From Urbifossiella sp046350095 (GTDB lineage: Bacteria; Planctomycetota; Planctomycetia; Gemmatales; Gemmataceae), in the NCBI GenBank assembly GCA_046350095.1, contig JAXMBA010000002.1:1798001-1862000 (forward strand): a stretch of 64,000 nt of DNA, written 5' to 3'. Below, one piece after another: positions 9,801 to 16,903 of this stretch. Position 1 is the first letter of the stretch, and the number at the start of each line of letters is the position of its first letter. Below the pieces are notes generated by a model. That model made no database searches. It was given only the letters and a program-made list of their open reading frames with translations, and was not told the DNA's origin. The position numbers and the translations under genes were made by a program.

Positions 9801-10393
9801 GCTGCGCCACCCTCGACGACGCGGCCGACCGCTTCCTCGCGGGGCTGAACCCGGACGACGTGCTCGACTTCGACGCCCGCTTCCAGAAGGAAGTGGCCCG
9901 CAAGTTCCGCGGGCTGGCGGGCGTGTGCCTGAAGCCGAACGAGAAGGGGCCGGTGTTCCGCGAACTCCTGACGACGCGGTCGCGGGAGTTCCTCGACGGC
10001 CGGCTCGACGCCGCCGACCCGGCGACGGTGTTCTTCCGCAACCGCACCGGTAGCCAGGCCGACCACTCGCTCATCGCAGAGGCGTTCGACGGCGCCGCCC
10101 CGGACCTGCCCGGCACCGGCGGCGTACGGCCCGAGGAGGTCACGGTTCTGGCCGCCCCGCCCGGCCCGGACGGCGACCGCTTCCGAAAAGTGGTTGCCGA
10201 GGCGATACCGAGCGTGGAGTTCACCGCGGCCCCGCTGGCGGACGACATCGCCTTCTACCGCGAGTACCCGCGGGTGGAACTCGCGGCACTTCCGCAACTG
10301 GGGCAGTACGGCCGCGAGGCGCTCGCCCTGCTTCAGTCGGGCGACCACCCGCCGCACACGCGGGGGGACGTGGTGTGGACCCCCGTCGTCTGA
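6836..10393 (+). CDS. Protein kinase fused to tubulin/FtsZ-like GTPase domain
   Basis: A 1185-residue protein. Residues 14-275 form a Ser/Thr kinase: glycine loop LGRGGFGEVW (21-30), Lys43, catalytic loop HLDVKPQN (143-150, Asp145), DFG at 162-164 and APE at 186-188. The HRD arginine is replaced by Leu, so it is a non-RD kinase. A Pro-rich linker (~272-385) leads to a tubulin_2-like domain (~395-650) opening ALVVAVGGIGRQV and bearing the tubulin/FtsZ signature GGGTGSG (553-559). The rest is helical, ending with a motif HTRGDVVWTPV shared with the paralog at 33481-37002. No membrane segment is seen. ATG 6836 is chosen over an upstream TTG because the kinase domain follows directly. Function is unknown; a kinase-controlled polymer or scaffold is conceivable. 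Confidence 0.9.
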   Translation: MPVKLVSNEEPLPGYRLQERLGRGGFGEVWRVEAPGGLLKAMKFVFGDLDASDEDSRPAEQELKALKRVQTIRHPYVLSLERYDIIDGQLMIVMELADENLWDRFRRCRSQGLPGIPRDELLRYMEETAEALDLMNNHYQIQHLDVKPQNLFIVFNHVKVGDFGLAKLLEGVRATVTGGVTPVYAAPETFEGYVSRFSDQYSLAIVFQELLTGTRPFNGANTRQLLMQHLNGTPELNSLPVADRAVIARALSKKPDDRWPTCTEMVRALKYSGLPAPPPTPTSDHTPRRRPADAEGSPSEWATRVQVGGSGRLGSDPAAKDTTPVPRPAGPIGPMPGLVTVGPAGTVVPRLVTPGSSTLGPAPAVTLLKPDVVQTQLMNAIGLAPPEKAGDGVLFPALVVAVGGIGRQVADQLRQVIADRYGNTDKVPNIRFVAIDTDPAVADQPGETAGTHGLVLARLNRSVHYLQRDGLPPVDQWLPPGTLYKLPRSPVAAAGVRAFGRLALVDHYRAVAQRLRQEIGNFQTDEPLAKADKATQLGLRTNRPRAYVLAGLGGGTGSGMFLDLAFIIRQELRAVGYVRPEVAGVFLVPPAEKHAPRTAALGNTHAALTELYHYQARKTKYVTTFDRSEAPIQDGEAPFARVAVQVLPKGVDPKGRTLAAGRAARALFNELLTPAGRVTDELRDIHRNAFPSPTPVCQSFGLFRLTWPRPEVLAAATRRFAMRLTKQWAAKDAGGLKEPIRAWLDSQWAERKLTFEHVVEGFEAAARSHLREEPERVIDAFIDPLRTRTPSGSRMEVNAVLPVVEQLLAMVGRPDAEDDAQRGVLHAPLMAQYEKWAREAESHLATMTVTFIEQPQYRLAGAEEAVRQVGDRLKRQIDALEPIHADLTRQAKSDYSKMLQALAALNEGRWKAAATSEVLDLLRLYPRSKLRLMILTLCLSAYRKLLGSTPEYLREVSMCRAGLDGFHAALDAGAAAGSAGPGKLILPDGCATLDDAADRFLAGLNPDDVLDFDARFQKEVARKFRGLAGVCLKPNEKGPVFRELLTTRSREFLDGRLDAADPATVFFRNRTGSQADHSLIAEAFDGAAPDLPGTGGVRPEEVTVLAAPPGPDGDRFRKVVAEAIPSVEFTAAPLADDIAFYREYPRVELAALPQLGQYGREALALLQSGDHPPHTRGDVVWTPVV

Positions 10394-10396
10394 ACG

Positions 10397-10417
10397 AGTG
10401 AGTTCGGCCGACTCACT
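10397..10417. terminator. Hairpin between convergent genes
   Basis: AGTGAGT (10397-10403) pairs with ACTCACT (10411-10417), with a GC-rich centre TCGGCCG that can extend the stem. It overlaps the stop codon of the convergent MarC gene and follows the stop of the kinase-tubulin-like gene by 4 bases. There is no T tract, so termination is only suggested by its place. Confidence 0.3.
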
Positions 10418-11042
10418 GCGGCTGGGGGATCAACCTGGCCGCCGCCAGGCCGTTCAACACGAACTGCACCGCGATGCCGGCGAGCACGAGCCCGAGCACC
10501 CGGTCGAGAACGTGGACGCCGGTCTTCCCGAGCCGCTGTTGGATCGGCTCCGCGAGCCGCAGCGTCAGATAGCACACCACCCCCGTCATCGCGATCGCGC
10601 CGAACACGAGCCCGACCGCGGCCGTGTCCTCGGCCTGCGCCATCAACACCGTCACCGTGGACAGCGCGGCCGGCCCGGCGAGCATCGGGATGGCCAGCGG
10701 GGCGATCGCCACCTCCGCGGCGGCCGACGTCTCTTCCAGGTCGGACGGCTCCTCCTGCGTCGTCCGCTGGGCCCGGATCATGTCGAGGGCGACGACGAAG
10801 AGGACGAGCCCGCCGGCGATCTGGAACGCCGGCAGGGTGAGCCCGAGGACGCGGAACAGGTAGTTCCCCACGGCCGCGAAGGCCATCAGGATGAGGGTGG
10901 CCGCGACGCTGGCAACGAGCGCGGTGCGGCGCCGCTTGGCGGGGGTGAAGCGGCTCGTGAGCGCGATGAACGCGGGGACGGTGCCGGGCGGGTCCACGAG
11001 GAACAGCACCGACACGAACGCGGTGGTGGCGAAGTCGAGCAT
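10413..11042 (-). CDS. MarC family membrane protein
   Basis: A 209-residue integral membrane protein of the MarC (UPF0056/NAAT) family, with about six hydrophobic segments. The first, LDFATTAFVSVLFLVDPPGT, contains the conserved DPPG motif, and PLAIPMLAGPAALSTV near the middle is the second family signature. Function is uncertain: some homologues transport amino acids, whereas MarC itself has no proven antibiotic role. The start is ATG 11042; the frame extends upstream through the tRNA gene, but that extension lacks homology. The acidic stretch EEPSDLEETSAA between helices is likely a soluble loop. Confidence 0.88.
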   Translation of the reverse strand: MLDFATTAFVSVLFLVDPPGTVPAFIALTSRFTPAKRRRTALVASVAATLILMAFAAVGNYLFRVLGLTLPAFQIAGGLVLFVVALDMIRAQRTTQEEPSDLEETSAAAEVAIAPLAIPMLAGPAALSTVTVLMAQAEDTAAVGLVFGAIAMTGVVCYLTLRLAEPIQQRLGKTGVHVLDRVLGLVLAGIAVQFVLNGLAAARLIPQPQ

Positions 11043-11101
11043 CGGGGCTGTTGTACGGCCCTTGCCGGGTGCCGCCGCGGGCGGGAAGATGACGACCCAC
11101 C

Positions 11102-11186
11102 GGGCACCTGGTGGAATGGCAGACACAGCGGCCTTAAAAGCCGCAGGCGGGCAACCGCCGTGCGGGTTCGAGTCCCGCGGTGCCCA
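11102..11186 (+). tRNA. tRNA-Leu (anticodon UAA)
   Basis: An 85-base class II tRNA. The acceptor stem pairs GGGCACC (11102-11108) with GGTGCCC (11179-11185), discriminator A at 11186. The D-arm TGGTGGAATGGCAGACACA is typical of tRNA-Leu; the anticodon stem GCGGC/GCCGC encloses the loop CTTAAAA, giving anticodon TAA. A long variable arm (GGCGG/CCGCC) and a T-arm GCGGGTTCGAGTCCCGC follow. CCA is not encoded. It reads UUA codons, which are rare in this GC-rich genome. Confidence 0.96.
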
Positions 11187-11200
11187 CTTCAAACGAGAAC

Positions 11201-11224
11201 GCCCGGGGGCGGCCGCCCCCGGGC
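11201..11224. terminator. GC-rich perfect palindrome after tRNA-Leu
   Basis: A 24-base perfect palindrome with 12-base arms, GCCCGGGGGCGG and its complement, 15 bases after the tRNA and 26 before the stop of the convergent BI-1 gene. It could act as a bidirectional terminator; a T tract is lacking. Confidence 0.5.
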
Positions 11225-11249
11225 TCCGTCGGTCACCCCGGCCCGCGGC

Positions 11250-11969
11250 TCAGTTGTCCCGCGACGCCATGAAGATGCGGAGGACGTAGTAGAACATCAG
11301 CGCCACCGAGGCGAACAGGGCCAGGCTCGCGGCCACGTGTTCGGTCGGGCCGTACCGGTGCATGACGTTCGACGTGTCGTAGATGATGTACCCGGCGGCC
11401 AGGCCCACCATCACCACCGCGAAGACCAGCCCGAGGTTGAACCCGAACAGGACGGCGGCCAGAACCAGCCCGAGGGCCAGCATCGACCCGACGAACAGGA
11501 TCGGCCCCATCCACGAGAAGTCCTTGCCGGACACGAACACGCCGGCCGTCAGCCCGCCGAACACCAGCAGCGTCACCATCCCGGCCTGGAGGGGCACGTC
11601 GGCCCCGAAGCGGATTTGGGCGATCGTGAGGATCGGCAGGAAGATCAGCACTTCGAGGAGCACGTACAGGCTGAGGCCGGCGTACTGCACGCCGACCGAC
11701 TGGCCGGAGCGGGCCATGTACTGGGCCAGGTAGCCGCCGCCGATGAACACGACCATCAGCGCCAGCCACGCCGCCTTCTGGGCGAACATCGTCTGCACGA
11801 TGTCCACGGCCAGGCCGGACGAGATGAGCGCCGCCTCGATGCCGACGAACGCCAGGACGGCGCCGCCGAGGTGGAGGTAGGTGCGCTTGATGAACGCCGC
11901 CCGCTCGCTGACGGGCCGGGACGCGACGGAGTAGCCGTCGCCGTAGGTGTCGTCGTACGCGTAACTCAC
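11250..11969 (-). CDS. Bax inhibitor-1 / YccA family membrane protein
   Basis: A 239-residue protein with about seven membrane helices. The N-terminal segment SERAAFIKRTYLHLGGAVLAF and the C-terminal SLALFASVALMFYYVLRIF are typical of bacterial BI-1 (YccA/YbhL) proteins, which form pH-sensitive calcium-leak channels or modulate membrane proteases in studied cases. The start is GTG 11969: it gives the normal family length and is preceded by GGAG six bases upstream. The frame extends further upstream but loses similarity. It faces tRNA-Leu across a palindromic terminator. Confidence 0.9.
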   Translation of the reverse strand: MSYAYDDTYGDGYSVASRPVSERAAFIKRTYLHLGGAVLAFVGIEAALISSGLAVDIVQTMFAQKAAWLALMVVFIGGGYLAQYMARSGQSVGVQYAGLSLYVLLEVLIFLPILTIAQIRFGADVPLQAGMVTLLVFGGLTAGVFVSGKDFSWMGPILFVGSMLALGLVLAAVLFGFNLGLVFAVVMVGLAAGYIIYDTSNVMHRYGPTEHVAASLALFASVALMFYYVLRIFMASRDN

Positions 11970-12021
11970 GGGCGTCTCCGAAGGGTGGGCCGGCGCGGAC
12001 GCCGCCGGGGACACGAGCATT

Positions 12022-12642
12022 CTATCCCACTGTACTCCCGCGCGCGGCCGCAATCCACGCCGCACGCAGCGCCGTGCTCGAAACGTCGGTGCGGAAGTCG
12101 GACTCCGCGAGCGCCACGAACAACTCGGGGACCGGCCCGCCCGGGGCGTCCCACGTTCGAAACACGCCGGCGGCATCGACCCGCCCGCCGACCACGACGC
12201 GGCAGCCGGTCGCCGCCAGCCGCGCCAGTGCCGCATCCCGGAGGCGGTCGTCGTTCGCGTAGTAGCGGCAATCGACGAGCCGGACCGCCGTGTCGTACCC
12301 GACCACGAACGCGGCCCCGGGGAAGAGCTCGGCCTTCTCGGCGAACGTGGCCGCGCGGGTGACCCATACCGGCGCCGTGGCGGCGAACTGAGCCACGCGC
12401 CGCTCGACCTCGGCGGCGTCGAGATCGGGCTTGTCCACGTTGGCGACGCTGAGCTCGAACGCGACCGGTATCCCGAGCCGCCGGGCCGCAACGGCGGCGA
12501 GCAGGACGTGGCCCTGGTGCAGTGGGTTGAAGGAGCCCGGGAGGAGTGCCCGCGGCGGGGGGTGATCCCGGGCCACGGACCCGCCGACCACCAGGTACGG
12601 GAACCGTCCCGCCTCCGGACCCGGTGCAGCGGCATGGGGCAT
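12022..12642 (-). CDS. Nicotinamide/nicotinate-nucleotide adenylyltransferase-like protein
   Basis: A 206-residue protein of the HxGH nucleotidyltransferase superfamily. The motif GSFNPLHQGH (36-45) gives His42 and His45, which bind the phosphates of ATP, so the catalytic half-site is intact. The C-terminal part has FRTDVSSTALRAAW, resembling the ISSTxxR nucleotide-binding motif. The substrate is uncertain: NaMN/NMN, pantetheine phosphate or a CMP-forming reaction are possible, although the FNPLH variant resembles NMNAT-like proteins. ATG 12642 is chosen because GGGAG lies five bases upstream; a GTG at 12657 overlapping the msrA stop is the alternative. It follows msrA closely and is probably co-transcribed. 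Confidence 0.8.
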   Translation of the reverse strand: MPHAAAPGPEAGRFPYLVVGGSVARDHPPPRALLPGSFNPLHQGHVLLAAVAARRLGIPVAFELSVANVDKPDLDAAEVERRVAQFAATAPVWVTRAATFAEKAELFPGAAFVVGYDTAVRLVDCRYYANDDRLRDAALARLAATGCRVVVGGRVDAAGVFRTWDAPGGPVPELFVALAESDFRTDVSSTALRAAWIAAARGSTVG

Positions 12643-12653
12643 GGGGGCTCCCG

Positions 12654-13334
12654 TCACTCGGCCAGCAACCGGCCCTTGAAGACCTGCCGCAGTTTCTCCA
12701 CCTTCGGCCCCACAACCGCCCGGCAGTACGGCTGCCGCGGGTTGTCGTTGAAGAAGTTCTGGTGGTACGCCTCCGCCGGGTAAAACGTCGCCGCAGGAGT
12801 GATCTCCGTAACAATCGGCGACGCGAACACGCCAGCCTCGTCCACCTTCCGCTTGTAGCGCTCGGCCAGCTCTCGCTGCCTTTCAGAGTGGTAGAAGATG
12901 GCCGAGCGGTACTGCGTTCCCACGTCGTTGCCCTGACGGTTGAGCGTGGTCGGGTCGTGCGACCGCCAGAACACCTCCAGCAGTTCCGGGTAACTCACCA
13001 CGGCCGGGTCGAACGTCACCTGCACGGCCTCGGCGTGGCCGGTGACGCCGGTGCAAATCTGCTCGTAGGTCGGGTTCGGCCGCTGCCCGCCGGTGTACCC
13101 GGACACCACCTTCTTCACGCCGCGGATCTGCTGGTACACCGCCTCGGTACACCAGAAGCAGCCGGTTCCGAAGGTGGCGACCTCGTCGCCGGCCGCGGCG
13201 GGCGCGGGGCCGATCTCGTCGGCCGTCAGGGTGGGAATCTGGTCGGGCATCGGGGCATCCCGGTGGGTGAGGGTGAAGACGGCGACCGCGACGCCGGCGG
13301 CGACGAGGGCGAGCGGCAGGAGGCGAACCCACAT
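12654..13334 (-). CDS. msrA: Peptide methionine sulfoxide reductase MsrA, membrane-anchored or secreted
   Basis: Reduces methionine-S-sulfoxide in damaged proteins. The catalytic motif GCFWC lies at residues 58-62 (Cys59 nucleophile), followed by GVKKVVSGYTGGQ and GVTGHAEAVQVTFDP, all diagnostic. The 226-residue protein carries an N-terminal hydrophobic stretch (about residues 3-22), so the enzyme probably works outside the cytoplasm or at the membrane. ATG 13334 gives this anchor and has GGAG nine bases upstream; an upstream GTG at 13382 would add 16 residues. The stop overlaps the possible GTG start of the next gene. Confidence 0.93.
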   Translation of the reverse strand: MWVRLLPLALVAAGVAVAVFTLTHRDAPMPDQIPTLTADEIGPAPAAAGDEVATFGTGCFWCTEAVYQQIRGVKKVVSGYTGGQRPNPTYEQICTGVTGHAEAVQVTFDPAVVSYPELLEVFWRSHDPTTLNRQGNDVGTQYRSAIFYHSERQRELAERYKRKVDEAGVFASPIVTEITPAATFYPAEAYHQNFFNDNPRQPYCRAVVGPKVEKLRQVFKGRLLAE

Positions 13335-13414
13335 TCGTCGGCGCTCCGGGGCGGCGGCTAGAATCGGATACACCGCGGCCACCCGATTCTATCACCGCGG
13401 GGGAAGGAACGTAC

Positions 13415-14161
13415 ATGAGGCGGGTCGCGCTGGTCACCGGGAGCGGAAAGAAGCGTGTCGGCGCCGTCGTCGCAGAGGAACTGGCCCGCCGCGGCTTCGG
13501 CATCGCCGTTCACTACCACACGTCGGAGGGCGAGGCCACGGACACGGTCGCGGCGCTGCGGACGCTCGGGGTCGAGGCCGAGGCGTACCGCGCCGACCTG
13601 GGCGACGAGGCCGACGTGAAGGCGATGGTGACCGGCGTGCTAACGCGATTCGGCCGCATCGACGTGCTCGTGAATTGCGCGGCCGTGTGGCAGCCGAAGC
13701 GACTCGAAGACGTGACCGCGGCCGACGTGCGCTTCCACTTCGACGCCAACGCGCTGGGCACGTTCCTGTGCTCGCAGCACGCCGGGCTGGCGATGGTGAA
13801 GCAGCCCGAGGGCGGGTTGATCTTGTGCGTCGGCGACTGGGCGGAGGTGCGGCCGTACCTGAACTACGCGGCGTACTTCCCGAGCAAGGGGGCGGTGACG
13901 GCGCTGACGCGCTGCCTGGCGGTCGAGTTCGGCACCCGCAACCCGAACGTGCGGGTGAACGCGGTGCTGCCGGGGCCGGTGATGCTGCCGCCCGAGCTGA
14001 CCGACGCCGAAAAGGCGGACGCCGTCCGCGGCACGCTGGTGAAGCGTGAGGGGAGCCCGCGGCACGTCGCGCTCGCGGTGCTGTCGTTTCTCGACAACGA
14101 TTTCGTCACCGGCGTGTGCCTCCCCGTGGACGGCGGCCGCACCGTGTACGCGCCGGAGTGA
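13415..14161 (+). CDS. Short-chain dehydrogenase/reductase, pteridine-reductase-like
   Basis: A 248-residue NAD(P)H-dependent oxidoreductase. The cofactor loop TGSGKKRVG (8-16), with an Arg before the last Gly, resembles the TGxxxRxG variant seen in pteridine reductases (PTR1/FolM) rather than plain FabG. NCAAVW follows the NAG position (86-ish), and the active-site pair is Tyr154/Lys158 in YFPSK. The C-terminal segment SFLDNDFVTGVCLPVDGGR is a standard SDR end. It may reduce dihydropterins or a related carbonyl; planctomycetes use pterin cofactors for C1 transfer, which fits but does not prove it. It is divergent from msrA. Confidence 0.88.
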   Translation: MRRVALVTGSGKKRVGAVVAEELARRGFGIAVHYHTSEGEATDTVAALRTLGVEAEAYRADLGDEADVKAMVTGVLTRFGRIDVLVNCAAVWQPKRLEDVTAADVRFHFDANALGTFLCSQHAGLAMVKQPEGGLILCVGDWAEVRPYLNYAAYFPSKGAVTALTRCLAVEFGTRNPNVRVNAVLPGPVMLPPELTDAEKADAVRGTLVKREGSPRHVALAVLSFLDNDFVTGVCLPVDGGRTVYAPE

Positions 14162-14164
14162 AAC

Positions 14165-14530
14165 ATGTTGCCACGTCCCGAACTACTCGACGACCCGATG
14201 CGGTTCGTCCCACTGTATCTGAAAGGTGCGATCACGGAGTCGGAATATCGCAATTGCTCTCTGTGGTCGCTGAATGACGCGAACGTGAACCAGTTTCTCG
14301 CCTCGTGTCCATCGGATCTACTCCAGATGGTCCTGTCCAAAGTTGCCGACCTACCGTCCGACGAGGATGAAGCTGGGTGGGCATCCCTGTTGTTTTTCCA
14401 AATCTCCACGGCGACTCGGGCGTTTACGACAGAGGAGTATGAGCAACAACAGCGAGAGGTCCGGCAGGCGTTTCGCAACGGGGCGCGTGTGCTCCGCGCC
14501 GCGATAGCACGACACCCGGTCCCCAGCTAG
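14165..14530 (+). CDS. Hypothetical protein, atypical composition
   Basis: A 121-residue soluble protein that I do not recognise, starting three bases after the SDR stop. It begins LPRPELLDDPMRFVPLYLKG and is predicted helical, with an acidic stretch PSDEDEAGW. Base composition is noticeably less GC-rich than its neighbours, with codons such as TTG, GAA, TAT and AAT used freely. That suggests recent acquisition. The start abuts the SDR gene, so it may be translated from the same message. Confidence 0.65.
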   Translation: MLPRPELLDDPMRFVPLYLKGAITESEYRNCSLWSLNDANVNQFLASCPSDLLQMVLSKVADLPSDEDEAGWASLLFFQISTATRAFTTEEYEQQQREVRQAFRNGARVLRAAIARHPVPS

Positions 14531-14566
14531 AATGCCCGCCCGTCCGTCGGGTAAACGAGGTTCCCT

Positions 14567-15670
14567 ATGCGTATCACGCGGGTGTCGGCGTACCGAGTCG
14601 GGCTGCCGCTGCACGAGGGGACCTACAAGTGGTCCGGCGGCAACGCCGTCACCGTCTTCGACAGTACCGTCGTGAAGATCGAGACCGACGCCGGGCTCAT
14701 CGGCTGGGGCGAGTCGTGCCCGCTCGGGCCGGCGTACCTGCCGGCCTACGCCGCCGGCGTCCGCAGCGGCCTCGCCGAACTCGCGCCGCACCTGCTCGGC
14801 CAGAACCCGCTCGAACTCACGAAGCTGAACCGCCGGATGGACGCCGCCCTGAAGGGGCACCCGTACGTCAAGTCGCCCGTGGACGTGGCCTGCTGGGACA
14901 TCCTCGGCCAGCACGCCGGGTTGCCCGTGTGCGAACTCCTCGGCGGCCGCTACGGCGACGACTTCAATCTGTACCGCGCCATCTCGCAGGAGAGCCCCGC
15001 CGACATGGCCGCGAAGGTCGCCGGGTATCGCGCCGAAGGGTACCGCCGCTTCCAGCTGAAGGTCGGCGGCGACCCCGACACCGACATCGAGCGGATCCGC
15101 GCCGTTGCCGCCGAACTGCGGCCCGGCGACCGCCTCGTCGCCGACGCCAACACCGGCTGGCGCGTCCACGAGGCGATCCGCGTGGTGCGGGCCGTGCGGG
15201 ACGTGGACGTGTACATCGAGCAGCCGTGCCTGACCTACGAGGAGTGCCTGAGCGTGCGGCGGGCGACCGATCACCCGTTCGTTCTGGACGAGGTGGTGGA
15301 CAACGTGGGGATGCTGGTCCGCGGCCACGCCGACCGGGCGATGGACGTGGTGAACCTGAAAATCAGCAAGCTCGGCGGCCTGACGAAGACGCGGCAGGCC
15401 CGCGACCTGTGCGTCGAACTCGGCGTCGCCATGACGCTCGAAGACACCTGGGGCGGCGACATCGTCACGGCCGCGATCGCCCACCTGGCGCACAGCTGCC
15501 CGACGGAGTTCCTGTTCACGGCGACGGACTTCAACAGCTACGTCACGCTGTCGATCGCGGACGGCGCACCCCGACGGGCGCACGGCCGGCTTGTGGCACC
15601 GACGGCGCCGGGGCTGGGCGTGACGCCGCGGGCGGACGTGCTCGGCGAGCCGGTGATGGTGGTGGGGTAA
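14567..15670 (+). CDS. Enolase-superfamily dehydratase, probable cis-3-hydroxy-L-proline dehydratase
   Basis: A 367-residue member of the mandelate racemase/muconate-lactonizing subgroup. The N-terminal capping domain opens RITRVSAYRVGLPLHEGTYK; metal-binding acids appear at ADANTGW, EQPC and VLDEVV. Lys165 (in FQLKVGG) and Lys265 (in NLKISKLGG) occupy the positions of the two catalytic lysines described for cis-3-hydroxy-L-proline dehydratase (recalled from literature), and overall wording (SCPLGPAYLPAYAAGVR, GHPYVKSPVDVACWD) matches that family. The product would be an imino acid leading to proline. No proline-metabolism neighbour is visible, so the substrate remains inferred. Confidence 0.75.
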   Translation: MRITRVSAYRVGLPLHEGTYKWSGGNAVTVFDSTVVKIETDAGLIGWGESCPLGPAYLPAYAAGVRSGLAELAPHLLGQNPLELTKLNRRMDAALKGHPYVKSPVDVACWDILGQHAGLPVCELLGGRYGDDFNLYRAISQESPADMAAKVAGYRAEGYRRFQLKVGGDPDTDIERIRAVAAELRPGDRLVADANTGWRVHEAIRVVRAVRDVDVYIEQPCLTYEECLSVRRATDHPFVLDEVVDNVGMLVRGHADRAMDVVNLKISKLGGLTKTRQARDLCVELGVAMTLEDTWGGDIVTAAIAHLAHSCPTEFLFTATDFNSYVTLSIADGAPRRAHGRLVAPTAPGLGVTPRADVLGEPVMVVG

Positions 15671-15743
15671 GCAGCGCTACTTCCTGCCGCCGGCCGACGC
15701 CTGTATGGTGAACCGCGGACGACGCCCACCCGCGGAACCCCTC

Positions 15744-16841
15744 ATGACCGAATCCGACTGGCTCGCCGGCACCGACGGCGACGACATGCTGCTGTTCGTC
15801 GCCGACCGCCTCACGCCCCGGCAGTGGGCGTTCCTTGCCGCCGCCCACGTCCGCCGCCTGTGGGACACCCTGCCGGACGGCCCGTTCCGCGCCGCCGTCG
15901 AGGCCGTGGAGTCGGAAGAGGCGCTGTCGGCCGACGCACGCGCCGAGTGGGTGCGGCGGGTCACCGCGGCCGAGCCGGGGGCGGCCGAAGCGGCGGGTGC
16001 GGCGCAGCGCGAGATCGTGCGGACGGCGGACCCGGACGCGGCCGACGTGTCCGGCCCGGTGCTGGCCCGGCCGACACAGATCGCGCCGGCATTCCCGCTC
16101 TTTGCCGCCGCCAGCCGCCACGCCCGCAACGCCATCGAGTGGGCGTCCGACGCCGTCACCGACGCCGCCGAGGCCGTCCGCCGGCTGCTGGAGGAGCCGG
16201 GCGAGCACACGTTCTCGCGCGTCCGCCGGGCCGTCGATCAGGCCGCCGAGACGCGGAACAACGCCGCCCGCGCCGCCAACCTGGCCCGCCGCTTCAAGCA
16301 GGAGGGCGACGAACTCGCCGACCTCGCCGCGGGGTCGAAGAACAAGCGGCTTGAAGCGGCGAGGGCCGAGGAGATGGTCCGCAAGGGCGAGGAGGGCGCC
16401 GGCCTGTCGCCGAACAACGAGGGGACGGGCGACGACCGCCTGCGGCTTGCCGCCGAGAAGCTGTTGGCCCGGACGCTACGCGAGGTGGTCGGCAACCCGT
16501 TCAAGGAGCCGCGCTTCGAGCCGAGTTGGCGGACCGAGGCCGCCGTGGGGCTGGCGCGCGGCATCTTCGCGGAGCGGGCCTTCGACCGGCTACCCGTGCT
16601 CGCCGACGCGCTCCTCGACGCCGACTGCGACGAGGAGCAACTGCTGCGGCACCTCCGGGGCACCGAGAAGTTGGTGAAGGAACCGCCGCAGCACGTCCGC
16701 GGCTGCTGGGCGGTGGAGCTGGTGCTGGGCCGGTGGCAGCCGCTGCCGCCGCCCGACCCGAACGCCCCGAAGCGGCCGCTGACCGGCGACGACGACTTCT
16801 GGGACCAACTCGACGAGTTGGACGACGACGACGTGGCGTGA
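15744..16841 (+). CDS. Conserved hypothetical protein of Gemmata type
   Basis: A 365-residue cytoplasmic protein. Residues ~1-90 form a helical domain typical of Gemmataceae proteins scoring workload-like modules (TESDWLAGTDGDDMLLFV, then LTPRQWAFLAAAHVRRLWD). The middle is alanine/arginine rich and probably coiled coil. The C-terminal part, from NPFKEPRFEPSWRTEAAVGL through AFDRLPVLADALLDADCDEE to HVRGCWAVELVLGR, is a recurrent short domain in this group of bacteria, with unknown function. ATG 15744 is preferred over an in-frame GTG 39 bases upstream. It ends in an acidic tail (DDFWDQLDELDDDDVA). Confidence 0.8.
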   Translation: MTESDWLAGTDGDDMLLFVADRLTPRQWAFLAAAHVRRLWDTLPDGPFRAAVEAVESEEALSADARAEWVRRVTAAEPGAAEAAGAAQREIVRTADPDAADVSGPVLARPTQIAPAFPLFAAASRHARNAIEWASDAVTDAAEAVRRLLEEPGEHTFSRVRRAVDQAAETRNNAARAANLARRFKQEGDELADLAAGSKNKRLEAARAEEMVRKGEEGAGLSPNNEGTGDDRLRLAAEKLLARTLREVVGNPFKEPRFEPSWRTEAAVGLARGIFAERAFDRLPVLADALLDADCDEEQLLRHLRGTEKLVKEPPQHVRGCWAVELVLGRWQPLPPPDPNAPKRPLTGDDDFWDQLDELDDDDVA

Positions 16842-16856
16842 GGTGCTACGCCTCTT

Positions 16857-16886
16857 GCGGCTTCGCGTCAGCCGGCGCGAAGCCGC
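16857..16886. repeat. Short intergenic palindrome
   Basis: Arms GCGGCTTCGCG (16857-16867) and CGCGAAGCCGC (16876-16886) are exact complements around an 8-base loop, 16 bases after the preceding stop and between convergent genes. It may act as a terminator or be a REP-type repeat similar in style to that at 58368. Confidence 0.5.
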
Positions 16887-16903
16887 GAGCGGCAACCGGG
16901 CGG

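Noticed and set aside
11043..11192. N-terminal extension of MarC
   Set aside because: It would run through tRNA-Leu and adds no family-like residues; the ATG at 11042 gives a normal MarC start.
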